Of a stretch of DNA of 41,086 bases, positions 11,767-19,345 are shown piece after piece; position 1 is the stretch's first letter, and every line of letters starts with the position of its first letter. Below the pieces are notes generated by a model. It made no database searches. It saw only the letters and a program-made list of their open reading frames with translations, and was not told the origin of the DNA. The DNA is taken from assembly GCA_031291035.1 (NCBI GenBank), contig JAISLI010000046.1, positions 1 to 41,086 on the forward strand, given 5' to 3'. Source of the DNA: Desulfovibrio sp. GTDB lineage: Bacteria > Desulfobacterota > Desulfovibrionia > Desulfovibrionales > Desulfovibrionaceae. Made by a program: the position numbers and the translations under genes.

Positions 11767-12021
11767 ATGCCCGCAGGAAATTTTTGGAAATACGGGCCGG
11801 CTGTGGGGGTTGGCGTTATTGTCGGCGCCGTCGGCGCGGTTTTGCTCTCCCGCGGTTCCATTGATCTGAAGAAATCCTGCGCCACGCTCCTGAGCTGCGG
11901 CATGGACGTCAAGGATCGGGCCGCGGCCATGGTGGAAAGCGCCAAGGAGAATATTGACGTTCTTGCGGCGGAGGCCGGAAACGAACAGTCACGTCGCAAG
12001 GCCAGAGATCAGGCATCATGA
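11767..12021 (+). CDS. Small membrane protein of ferrosome-type cluster (FezA-like)
   Basis: 84 aa, ATG preceded by GAAGAGG at good spacing. Residues 10-28 (YGPAVGVGVIVGAVGAVLL) form one transmembrane helix. It is followed by a short polar turn and an amphipathic, charged helix rich in Ala, Lys and Glu (DRAAAMVESAKENIDVLAAE). This single-TM-plus-helix plan matches small proteins that precede P1B-type ATPases in sulfate reducers and in ferrosome loci. Its stop overlaps the ATPase start (ATGA), so the two are translationally coupled. Likely role: membrane partner or scaffold for the ATPase or the granule membrane. The FezA label is by context and topology, not by a diagnostic motif. Confidence 0.65.
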   Translation: MPAGNFWKYGPAVGVGVIVGAVGAVLLSRGSIDLKKSCATLLSCGMDVKDRAAAMVESAKENIDVLAAEAGNEQSRRKARDQAS

Positions 12022-14264
12022 ACAGGCAAGGCCGGCGGCCGTCGGCAGAGGCGGCCGCCGTTTCCGCGGAACAGGCCCGGCGCCGCCTGCTTGAATGCTA
12101 TTTCGTGGCGCACGGCATTCCCGGCCGCTTGCGTCTGCGTCCGATATTCCCTCCCCGCCGGCTGGAGGACGCTGAGAAAAAAAATTTGAACGAGTGGCTT
12201 TCTCGCGCTTTTCCCGGCGCGGAGTTCGCCTTTTCGCCCGGTACGGGAAGCGTGCTGATCACCTGTGAAAGCCATGACCCGCCCCGCGGACAGGCCGCGA
12301 GAAAACAGGGGCGGCGCGGGGGGGGGAAAACGCTTTCTTCCTCCGGAACGGCGGGCCTGGAGTCCGGGCAGGCGCCGGATTGCGATTCCCCGGCGCCTTA
12401 CAACCCGATACCGGGCAAGCTGCGCAGTCTTCTGTATCCACGTTTCGTGGTGTTCCTGATCGCGGCGCTGCGCTCCGTCCGCTATATCCGCAAGGCCCTG
12501 AAATCCCTGTTGCGGGGCAAATTGAATCTGGACGTGCTGGACGGCGCGGCCCTGACAGTCTGTTTTCTGCAGCGGGATTTCAAGCTCCTGTCTTCCATGG
12601 TTTTTTTCTTCGCTTTGGGAGAATATCTGACGGACTGGACACGCAAAAAATCGCGGACAAGTCTTGAGGAAAGTCTGGCCCTGCACATTGACCATGTGTG
12701 GGTGCGTCGGGAGGGATGCGAAATACGCATCCCCTTCGCGCAGGCACGCGAAGGCGACGAGATAGTCGTGCGCGCGGGATCGGCTTTGCCGGTGGACGGA
12801 ACGATTGTCGCCGGCAAGGGCATGATCAACCAGGCATCCCTGACCGGTGAAAGCCGGTCCGTCCACCGCGGCGCGGGCGCGAGCGTTTACGCCGGCACGG
12901 TGCTGGAGGCGGGCGAGCTTGTCGTCAAGGCGTTGAAAATAGGCGACGGCACCCGCCTGCATTCCATCATCAAGGCCATTGAGGATTCCGAAAATCTCAA
13001 ATCGACGCTCCAGCACCGCTACGAAATGATGGCGGACACCATCGTGCCGTTCAATTTTCTGCTGTGCGCCGCGACATACGCCGTAACCCGCGATTTCAGA
13101 CGCGCGGGCCCAGTGCTGCTGGTTGACTACTCCTGCGCCATCCGCCTTGCCGCGCCGCTCGTCATGTCCACCGCCATGCGCGAGGCCGCCAACAACGGCC
13201 TGCTGATCAAGGGCGGCAAATTTGTGGAGGAAATTGCCCACGCCGACGTGGTGGTTTTTGACAAGACAGGCACGCTGACCATGGCCCGTCCGGCGGTTGT
13301 GGGCGTAATCCCCTTCGGCGGAAGAGACCGCGGGCTGGTTTTGCGCCTTGCCGCGTGCCTTGAGGAGCATTTCGTCCATCCTGTGGGGCAGGCCGTGGTG
13401 TATGCGGCGGAGAAAGAAAATCTGCAGCACAGGGAAGAGCACACCAAGGTCGAATTTGTCGTCGCCCACGGTATCCTCTCGACATGGCAGGGCAAGAAGG
13501 TTCGCATAGGCAGCGGTCATTTCGTGCTGGAACACGTGGCGCGCGAACGCCGCGAAAAAACGGGAAATTTCTCTGTCTCGCCGCTTGACGACGAACAGAA
13601 AACCGCCATTGGGCGCGAGGCCCGAAAAGGCAGAAGCATTCTGTATTTGAGCATTGACGAGGAGCTTGCCGGCATTATCCTGATTGAGGACGAACTCCGC
13701 AAGGACGCCGCCGCGGCCGTGCGGGCCCTGCGCGACGACGGGATTTCCCGCGTCATCATGCTGACGGGCGACGACGCGAAAACGGCGGCGGGCATAGCGG
13801 AGCAGGCGGGCATACAGGAATTCGAGGCCCAGATGCTTCCCGAAGACAAGGCCGCCTATATCCGCCGCCTGAAAGCCCAAGGGCACATCGTCGCCATGGT
13901 GGGAGACGGCGTAAACGATTCCCTTGCCCTTTCCGCGGCCCATGTGGGCATTGCCATGGCGGAGGGCACTGATGTCGCGCGCGAAGTGGCGGATATTGTG
14001 CTGACCAACGGGAACTTGAACGGCCTTCTGCGGGCGCGGAAGATAGCGCGCGAGGCGCTGGGCAGAATACGCAGCGGCTTTCACACGTCGCTGTGCTGCA
14101 ACAGCGTTTTTCTGGCGGGCGGCCTTATGGGCCTGCTGGGGCCGGGGGTATCGGCCTTTTTGCACAATGCCCTGACATCGGCCATCGCCGTGTCCGGCAT
14201 CCGCCCCTTCACGTCGGCCGCGGCGCATGAAACCGAAGCCCATGAGGCCGAACCGGATGCATGA
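12018..14264 (+). CDS. fezB: P1B-type (P1B-6-like) metal-transporting ATPase, FezB-like
   Basis: ATP-driven metal transporter, probably moving iron into a membrane compartment. 748 aa. Residues about 25-85 are a degenerate HMA-like domain with HGIPGRLRLRP but no CxxC. A low-complexity basic linker (about 90-125) follows, then membrane helices from about 138. The actuator motif SLTGES is near 275. The membrane metal site that is CPC in Cu/Zn pumps reads S372-C373-A374 in VDYSCAIRL. The phosphorylation loop DKTGTLT starts at D415, the N-domain HP dipeptide is in EEHFVHPVG, and the hinge is GDGVNDS near 629. The SCA motif and the adjoining FezC- and Feo-type genes point to the ferrosome FezB group rather than Cu or Zn exporters. 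The start overlaps the preceding gene by 4 nt. Substrate is inferred. Confidence 0.85.
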   Translation: MNRQGRRPSAEAAAVSAEQARRRLLECYFVAHGIPGRLRLRPIFPPRRLEDAEKKNLNEWLSRAFPGAEFAFSPGTGSVLITCESHDPPRGQAARKQGRRGGGKTLSSSGTAGLESGQAPDCDSPAPYNPIPGKLRSLLYPRFVVFLIAALRSVRYIRKALKSLLRGKLNLDVLDGAALTVCFLQRDFKLLSSMVFFFALGEYLTDWTRKKSRTSLEESLALHIDHVWVRREGCEIRIPFAQAREGDEIVVRAGSALPVDGTIVAGKGMINQASLTGESRSVHRGAGASVYAGTVLEAGELVVKALKIGDGTRLHSIIKAIEDSENLKSTLQHRYEMMADTIVPFNFLLCAATYAVTRDFRRAGPVLLVDYSCAIRLAAPLVMSTAMREAANNGLLIKGGKFVEEIAHADVVVFDKTGTLTMARPAVVGVIPFGGRDRGLVLRLAACLEEHFVHPVGQAVVYAAEKENLQHREEHTKVEFVVAHGILSTWQGKKVRIGSGHFVLEHVARERREKTGNFSVSPLDDEQKTAIGREARKGRSILYLSIDEELAGIILIEDELRKDAAAAVRALRDDGISRVIMLTGDDAKTAAGIAEQAGIQEFEAQMLPEDKAAYIRRLKAQGHIVAMVGDGVNDSLALSAAHVGIAMAEGTDVAREVADIVLTNGNLNGLLRARKIAREALGRIRSGFHTSLCCNSVFLAGGLMGLLGPGVSAFLHNALTSAIAVSGIRPFTSAAAHETEAHEAEPDA

Positions 14265-14308
14265 AAAATCGGCGCGGTCGCAGTATAACATGAACAGAGG
14301 ACACCCGG

Positions 14309-14728
14309 ATGATCGCGAGCTTCTTTGACGGGAGAGTGCGCATTCGCGCGGAGGCGCTGAAAAAACCGGAAATCATGGACATGGCGCGAAGCCTCGTTCA
14401 GGCCAGGCCCGGCGTGCTGAAGGTTGAAAGCAATGCCGGAACCGGGAGCCTGCTTGTGCGGTATGATCCCGGCGTCGTTACGCGGGAAGCGCTGATTGGG
14501 GCGGCCACGCTTCTGGAAGCGCGATTTGGAGGCGCGGCCCGCGCCAAACAGACCAGGAGCGCGGGAAGACGGCTCAGCGCAAAAGCGGAGATGCTCCTTC
14601 TCGCGCTGAGCTATGGCGGCATGCTTGCCGGAGGCCTGCTTGACAGGCGCGTTCACATCGCTTTCGGCATATTGTTTTCCCTGCTGACGGGCGCGCATGT
14701 CTATGCGCGTCTGCGGAAGGGGGCATGA
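14309..14728 (+). CDS. fezC: HMA2-like membrane protein, FezC-like
   Basis: 139 aa. Residues about 1-75 are an HMA2-type ferredoxin-like domain without metal-binding cysteines: SFFDGRVRIRAEALK, then a helix, then VLKVESNAGTGSLLVRYD, matching the degenerate N-terminus of the ATPase just upstream. A basic linker leads to two hydrophobic helices (AEMLLLALSYGGMLAGGLL and HIAFGILFSLLTGAHVYA). In ferrosome loci a protein of this plan (FezC) accompanies FezB. The spacing is 44 bp after fezB, and its last codons overlap the first feoA (ATGA). It probably assists ATPase assembly or metal handling at the granule membrane. Confidence 0.72.
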   Translation: MIASFFDGRVRIRAEALKKPEIMDMARSLVQARPGVLKVESNAGTGSLLVRYDPGVVTREALIGAATLLEARFGGAARAKQTRSAGRRLSAKAEMLLLALSYGGMLAGGLLDRRVHIAFGILFSLLTGAHVYARLRKGA

Positions 14729-14979
14729 ACATGAAGCCCCTGACGAGCGTGCCCCCCGGAAAGAATGTTATTGTCCGCCGGGTGAACGGCGGCGCGGAAT
14801 TTTGTCAACATCTAGAAACACTCGGCTTTATTGTCGGCGGCGAAGTAACGGTAATTACGGAGGCGGGCGGCAATCTTGTGGTAAACGTAAAGCAGTCCCG
14901 TCTGGCCATAAGCCGTGAAACGGCCAAGTTCATCCTGGTGGACGCGAGGGCTGAAACAATGGGGAGAACCGCGTTGTGA
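14725..14979 (+). CDS. feoA: Ferrous-iron transport accessory protein FeoA (first copy)
   Basis: 84 aa SH3-like FeoA/core domain that binds and tunes FeoB on the cytoplasmic face. Typical order: LTSVPPGKNVIVRRV, then LETLGFIVGGEVTVIT, then LVVNVKQSRLAISRETAKFI. The first ATG overlaps the fezC stop by 4 nt. A second in-frame ATG at 14731 has better spacing from the purine-rich AAGGGGG and may be the true start. A second FeoA follows, overlapping this one by 4 nt; paired FeoA genes before FeoB are common in anaerobes. Confidence 0.88.
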   Translation: MNMKPLTSVPPGKNVIVRRVNGGAEFCQHLETLGFIVGGEVTVITEAGGNLVVNVKQSRLAISRETAKFILVDARAETMGRTAL

Positions 14980-15197
14980 ACACCTTGAGAACAGTTCCCT
15001 GCGGAGCCACTGTCCGCGTGAAAAAGATCAACGGCACAGGCGCGCTCAAGCGCCGCATAATGGATATGGGCATTACCAAAAATGTGGAAATCCACGTCCG
15101 CAAGCTCGCCCCCCTCGGCGACCCGGTTGAGGTGACGGTGCGGGGCTACGAGCTTTCCCTGAGAAAGGCCGACGCGGCAATGATAGAGGTCGAATAG
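14976..15197 (+). CDS. feoA: Ferrous-iron transport accessory protein FeoA (second copy)
   Basis: 73 aa FeoA/SH3-like protein starting at GTG within GTGA, overlapping the previous stop. Conserved pattern: LRTVPCGATVRVKKI, LKRRIMDMGITKNVEIHV, DPVEVTVRGYELSLRKADA. This copy matches the FeoA consensus (RR-x-MDMG) better than the first, so it may be the one that acts on FeoB directly. feoB begins 64 bp downstream after its own ribosome site. Confidence 0.92.
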   Translation: MNTLRTVPCGATVRVKKINGTGALKRRIMDMGITKNVEIHVRKLAPLGDPVEVTVRGYELSLRKADAAMIEVE

Positions 15198-15261
15198 CGC
15201 GCCGCGTCACGCGGAGGGCGGTTCGAGACAACGTCTGAAAACAAATCACGGAGGAATGTCC

Positions 15262-17526
15262 ATGAGCGTCAGGATCGCGCTTGCGGGAAATCCGAATTGT
15301 GGCAAAACAACGGCTTTCAATGCCTTGACGGGCATGAATCAGTATGTCGGCAACTGGCCGGGCGTAACGGTGGAAAAAAAGGAAGGCGGATTAAAAAACC
15401 ACGAGGATGTGGTCATTGTGGATCTGCCGGGGGTGTATTCGCTCTCGCCGTATTCCCCGGAAGAAATCGTCGCCAGAAATTATCTGATCGACGAAAGGCC
15501 CGATGTCATTCTCAATGTTATTGACGGCACAAATCTGGAGCGCAATCTCTATCTGACCACGCAGCTTATCGAGCTGGACATCCCGGTTGTGCTGGCCGTC
15601 AACATGATGGACGCGGTCAGAAAAAGAGGCGATGTCGTGGTTATCGAGGCCCTCGCCAAAAAGTTCGGCTGCGGGGTCGTGGAAATGTCGGCCATAACCG
15701 GCGAAGGCGTGATGGAGGCCGCTGAGCTTGCCCTCGACGCGGCCAGGGGCGAAAAGCCCGAATTCATGTGCCGCTTCTCCGGCAGTGTCGAACACGCCCT
15801 CGCGCACATCGAGGAAACGGTTCTGCGCGACCTCCCGGAATCCCGGCGGCGCTGGCTTGCCGTCAAGTTGTTTGAGCGCGACGGGAACATTGCGGACAAA
15901 TTGCGAATCGGCAAGGATGTTCTGGATCGCCTTGACGCCGACATCAGGAGATGCGAGTCCGAGCTGGACGAAGACAGCGAAAGCGTCATTACCGCCGAAC
16001 GATATGCCTATATTGACTCCATAATAGATGACTGCCTCCGGCGCGGCGATGCGGGAGGGTTGAGCGTGTCCGACAAAATTGACAGGATTGTCACCCACCG
16101 CTGGCTTGCGCTGCCGATTTTCGCTGTGGTGATGTTTCTGGTCTATTTCGTCTCCATCACGACGCTTGGCGGCATTGCGACGGACTGGGCCAATGAGGGC
16201 GTTTTTGGGGAGGGTTGGCATTTTGCCGGCATCGGCTCATCCGCCTATGAGGAGGCCGTGGAAAATTTTCAGCCCGGCGAAGGCGCTGAAAAACCGGATC
16301 CGGCGGCCTTCGGTGTATGGATCCCCGGCATTCCCGGCTTGCTCGGCGATGTTCTGCAATCCCTCAACTGCGCCGGGTGGCTGCAATCCCTTATACTGGA
16401 CGGCATCGTCGCGGGGGTCGGGGCCGTACTCGGCTTTGTGCCGCAGATGTTCATCCTCTTCTTTTTTCTGGCCTTTCTGGAATCCTGCGGTTACATGGCC
16501 CGCGTCGCCTTTATCATGGACAGGCTCTTCCGTAAATTCGGACTGTCCGGAAAATCTTTCATACCGCTTCTGATCGGCACGGGCTGCGGCGTGCCGGGCG
16601 TCATGGCCTCCCGGACCATCGAGAGCAACCGCGACCGCAGAATCACCATAATGACCACCACCTTTATTCCGTGCAGCGCCAAGCTTCCCATCATCGCCCT
16701 GCTGTCGGGCGCCATTTTCGGCGGCGCGTGGTGGGTTGCGCCGAGCGCGTATTTTGTCGGAATCGCCGCCATCATTTCCTCCGGCGTAATCCTGAAAAAA
16801 ACAAGGCTGTTCTCCGGCGACGTCGCGCCTTTTGTCATGGAGCTGCCCGCCTATCACTGGCCGACCGCCGGGGTCATTCTGCGCAGCATGTGGGAACGCG
16901 GCTGGTCCTTTATCAAAAAGGCCGGAACCCTTATTTTGCTGGCCACCATTTTCGTCTGGTCCGCTTCAAGTTTCGGATGGGCCGACGGATCGTTCGGGAT
17001 GGTGGAGATGCCGGACAGCATACTGGCAAAAGCGGGCGGGCTCGTTGCCTGGATTTTCGCGCCGCTCGGCTGGGGAAGCTGGCAGGCCGCCGTCGCCGCC
17101 ATTACCGGACTCATCGCCAAGGAAAATGTTGTGGGCACCTTCGGCATTCTTTTCGGCGTCGCGGAGGTGGCGGAAGACGGTCAGGAAATCTGGGGAGCGC
17201 TCGCCAAGTATTTTACGGCTACCGCCGCATATTCCTTCTTGGTGTTCAACCTCCTGTGCGCTCCCTGCTTTGCCGCGATGGGCGCGATCAAACGGGAAAT
17301 GAACAGCGCCGGGTGGTTCTGGCTGGCCATCGGGTATCAGTGCGGTTTTGCCTACTGCGTCGCCCTGTGCGTTTATCAGTTCAGCATGCTGTACCTTACA
17401 GGCTCGTTCGGCATCGGGACGGCGGCGGCTGTTGTTCTGCTCGGCGCATTCCTGTGGATGCTGCTCAGACCGCAGAAGGGCGGCGACGCGCCATTGCGGG
17501 CCGCTCTGGCGACGTCCCGCGCGTGA
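15262..17526 (+). CDS. feoB: Ferrous iron transporter FeoB
   Basis: GTP-gated Fe(II) importer of the inner membrane. 754 aa from the ATG at 15262, chosen because GGAGG at 15250-15254 lies seven bases ahead; the ATG at 15256 is too close. The N-terminal G domain has G1 GNPNCGKT (about 9-16), switch-region GNWPGVTVEKKEG, G3 DLPG (about 54) and G4 NMMD (about 114). A GDI-like helical region spans about 175-265. The membrane core begins near 275 and holds the signature GTGCGVPGVMASRTIE near 439 and the gate repeats AKLPII and KENVVGTFG. Length is standard. It follows two feoA genes and the fez-like genes on one strand, suggesting that uptake and storage are co-expressed. Confidence 0.97.
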   Translation: MSVRIALAGNPNCGKTTAFNALTGMNQYVGNWPGVTVEKKEGGLKNHEDVVIVDLPGVYSLSPYSPEEIVARNYLIDERPDVILNVIDGTNLERNLYLTTQLIELDIPVVLAVNMMDAVRKRGDVVVIEALAKKFGCGVVEMSAITGEGVMEAAELALDAARGEKPEFMCRFSGSVEHALAHIEETVLRDLPESRRRWLAVKLFERDGNIADKLRIGKDVLDRLDADIRRCESELDEDSESVITAERYAYIDSIIDDCLRRGDAGGLSVSDKIDRIVTHRWLALPIFAVVMFLVYFVSITTLGGIATDWANEGVFGEGWHFAGIGSSAYEEAVENFQPGEGAEKPDPAAFGVWIPGIPGLLGDVLQSLNCAGWLQSLILDGIVAGVGAVLGFVPQMFILFFFLAFLESCGYMARVAFIMDRLFRKFGLSGKSFIPLLIGTGCGVPGVMASRTIESNRDRRITIMTTTFIPCSAKLPIIALLSGAIFGGAWWVAPSAYFVGIAAIISSGVILKKTRLFSGDVAPFVMELPAYHWPTAGVILRSMWERGWSFIKKAGTLILLATIFVWSASSFGWADGSFGMVEMPDSILAKAGGLVAWIFAPLGWGSWQAAVAAITGLIAKENVVGTFGILFGVAEVAEDGQEIWGALAKYFTATAAYSFLVFNLLCAPCFAAMGAIKREMNSAGWFWLAIGYQCGFAYCVALCVYQFSMLYLTGSFGIGTAAAVVLLGAFLWMLLRPQKGGDAPLRAALATSRA

Positions 17527-17558
17527 CGCGGCGAATCGCGAATCCGTTTTTTCCGGGC

Positions 17559-17584
17559 GGGCGGAGGCCTGAAGGCCTCCGCCC
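17559..17584 (+). terminator. Hairpin between feoB and the Cys-rich peptide gene
   Basis: Perfect 11-bp GC-rich stem, GGCGGAGGCC-type arms at 17559-17569 and 17574-17584 around a TGAA loop. No U tract follows. It may attenuate or stabilise the mRNA between feoB and the following small gene rather than terminate it. Confidence 0.4.
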
Positions 17585-17626
17585 CGTAACTTCCCGCCGG
17601 ACTTTCAATTCGCAAAGGAGGCTGTC

Positions 17627-17785
17627 ATGTTTGATTTTATCGTGGAACACGGCGGAACGGTACTCGTCGGCGGGCTGCTGGCCGGCGCGGTGGCGCTGAT
17701 TGTCAGACGAATGCTGCGGACCTTGAAACAGGGCAAAAATCTCGCATGCGGTTGCGCGGGATGCCGCAAGGATTCCACCCCCTGA
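17627..17785 (+). CDS. FeoB-associated Cys-rich membrane peptide
   Basis: 52 aa, ATG with a strong AAAGGAGG site. One transmembrane helix (VLVGGLLAGAVALIV) is followed by a basic stretch (RRMLRTLKQGK) and a C-terminal cysteine cluster ACGCAGCRKDSTP. This is the plan of FeoB-associated Cys-rich proteins, which sit directly after feoB in many anaerobes and replace FeoC. The cysteines probably bind iron or a cluster on the cytoplasmic side. It is the last gene of the iron series. Confidence 0.85.
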   Translation: MFDFIVEHGGTVLVGGLLAGAVALIVRRMLRTLKQGKNLACGCAGCRKDSTP

Positions 17786-17982
17786 CGGCTCTTCCGGCGC
17801 GGTCACGACGGCCGTCAGCGGCCGCGGCGCGGGCCTGAAACCAGGTTTTTTTCCCCCTCTCCGGTATCGCAAAGATGACCGCCAAAGAATTCTGACTGAT
17901 TTCCACTGTCGTTACGGGAAATTTCAAAAGATTTTTCAATCCCGGCACGGGCTTGCGGCGGAATTGCCGCGACGTCCGCATA

Positions 17983-18010
17983 TTGACCTTGCCGGGTATT
18001 GTTTTATCTT
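17983..18010 (+). promoter_or_regulatory. Possible promoter for cbpA-cbpM-clpB
   Basis: TTGACC (17983-17988), a 16-bp spacer and TATCTT (18005-18010), 57 bp before cbpA. The match is moderate. I see neither a CIRCE element nor a clear sigma-32 consensus in the 281-bp gap before cbpA, so stress control, if any, is not explained by the sequence. Confidence 0.35.
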
Positions 18011-18066
18011 TTGTGAGGTCGTTGTCATAAGCGGCGGAAGATTGCCCCCTTACGGAGGAGAATGCG

Positions 18067-19017
18067 ATGTCGGTAGCGTACAAGGATTACTACAAGCTTT
18101 TGGGTGTGGATCGCGGAAGCAGCGCCGAGGATCTTTCCAAGGCGTTCAAGAAGCTTGCCCGGCAGTATCACCCGGATCTCCACCCGGGGGACAAAAAATC
18201 CGAAGAAAAATTCAAGGAGATCAACGAGGCTTACGAAGTCCTGAAAGATCCCGAAAAACGCAGACTGTATGACAAACTGGGGGCGAACTGGCAGCATGGG
18301 CAGCAATTTCAGGGAGAACCCGGTTTTGAAAACGTACACTTCACGTTTAACGGCAAAAGCTTTGACGGTTCCGGCGGCTTTTCGGACTTTTTTGAAACCC
18401 TTTTCGGCGAGGCCGCCCAGGGAGGAAGTCCGGGCAGGGGCGCAAGATTTGGGCCGGACCCTTTCGGCGGTTTTTCCGCAAGGGCGCGGCGCGGGCGAGA
18501 CATGGAAGCCGAGATGGCCTTGAGCCTGGAGGACGTGCAGCGCGGCGGCAAGCGTACCCTCACGCTGCGCATGGAAAAGGGCCCGCGCACGCTGGAGGTC
18601 AATGTGCCCTCCGGAATCCGCGAAGGCGCGAAGCTGCGCCTTGCGGGACAGGGGGAGCCGGGGGCCGACGGCGGCACGCCGGGCGATCTGTTTTTGCGGG
18701 TGCGTTACCTGCCCCATCAAAATTTCAGGACCGACGGCGACAACCTGCTGTGCGATTTGCGGCTGGCCCCTTGGGAGGCGGCGATGGGGGGTAAATTTCC
18801 CGTGCCCACGCTGGAGGGCGACGTGGAGCTTACCATTCCGCCGGGCTCCGGTTCCGGCCGCAAATTCCGCCTGCGCGCCAGGGGGCTGGGCAGCGGCGCA
18901 AAGCGCGGCGATCTGCTTGTGCGGGTGATGATCGCCGTGCCGGCGGCGTTGACGGACGAAGAGCGGGAACTCTGGCGGAAACTCGCGGACGTGTCATCGT
19001 CTGGCCCGCGGGGATAG
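18067..19017 (+). CDS. cbpA: DnaJ-class co-chaperone CbpA
   Basis: J-domain protein that delivers substrates to DnaK and stimulates its ATPase. 316 aa. J domain at about 5-72 with the essential HPD in QYHPDLHPGDKKSEEKF. A Gly/Phe-rich linker (about 85-140) follows, then two C-terminal beta domains (about 140-300) with DVQRGGKRTLTLR and the dimer end. The zinc-finger domain of DnaJ is missing, which defines the type II/CbpA class. Ribosome site GGAGGA. It is followed after 26 bp by its modulator cbpM and then clpB. Confidence 0.93.
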   Translation: MSVAYKDYYKLLGVDRGSSAEDLSKAFKKLARQYHPDLHPGDKKSEEKFKEINEAYEVLKDPEKRRLYDKLGANWQHGQQFQGEPGFENVHFTFNGKSFDGSGGFSDFFETLFGEAAQGGSPGRGARFGPDPFGGFSARARRGRDMEAEMALSLEDVQRGGKRTLTLRMEKGPRTLEVNVPSGIREGAKLRLAGQGEPGADGGTPGDLFLRVRYLPHQNFRTDGDNLLCDLRLAPWEAAMGGKFPVPTLEGDVELTIPPGSGSGRKFRLRARGLGSGAKRGDLLVRVMIAVPAALTDEERELWRKLADVSSSGPRG

Positions 19018-19043
19018 CGGCACACTAGCACGGAGGTGAAAAC

Positions 19044-19322
19044 ATGGCATCCGCGTTCATAACCTACAAGGAATTTGTGGAGATAAGCGGCGTCGCGCCG
19101 GAACGCCTGCAGGAGATACTCGCGCTGGGCTGGATTGAAACATCCGGTGAAGGGGAGGAATGTTCTTTCTGTGATGCGGACATATACAAAGTGCGCAAAC
19201 TGGAGCGCCTTTGCGTCGATCTTGACCTGCCCGTCGTGGGCGGCACGATTATCGTCGATCTGCTGGAGCGTGTCGATACGCTGGAAAGAACGGTTCGCCG
19301 TCTGCAGGGCCTGGAAGAATAA
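19044..19322 (+). CDS. cbpM: Chaperone modulator CbpM-like (MerR-type helix-turn-helix)
   Basis: 92 aa. Starts with [30 protein letters not shown] helix-turn-helix, then a variable turn containing two cysteines (ECSFC), and a C-terminal helix [16 protein letters not shown] suitable for dimerisation. CbpM binds the CbpA J domain and inhibits it; position directly after cbpA and before clpB supports the assignment. Ribosome site GGAGGTG. Confidence 0.82.
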   Translation: MASAFITYKEFVEISGVAPERLQEILALGWIETSGEGEECSFCDADIYKVRKLERLCVDLDLPVVGGTIIVDLLERVDTLERTVRRLQGLEE

Positions 19323-19345
19323 GAATTTTGCGCGGAGGTGCGTCA

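Noticed and set aside
12009-14291. 760-codon minus-strand open frame
   Set aside because: Fully antisense to the P1B ATPase gene; high-GC codon bias keeps the opposite frame open. Translation is His/Arg/Gln-rich without motifs.
17786-18066. CIRCE or sigma-32 signal before the chaperone genes
   Set aside because: No TTAGCACTC-N9-GAGTGCTAA and no good CTTGAAA/CCCCAT pair found.
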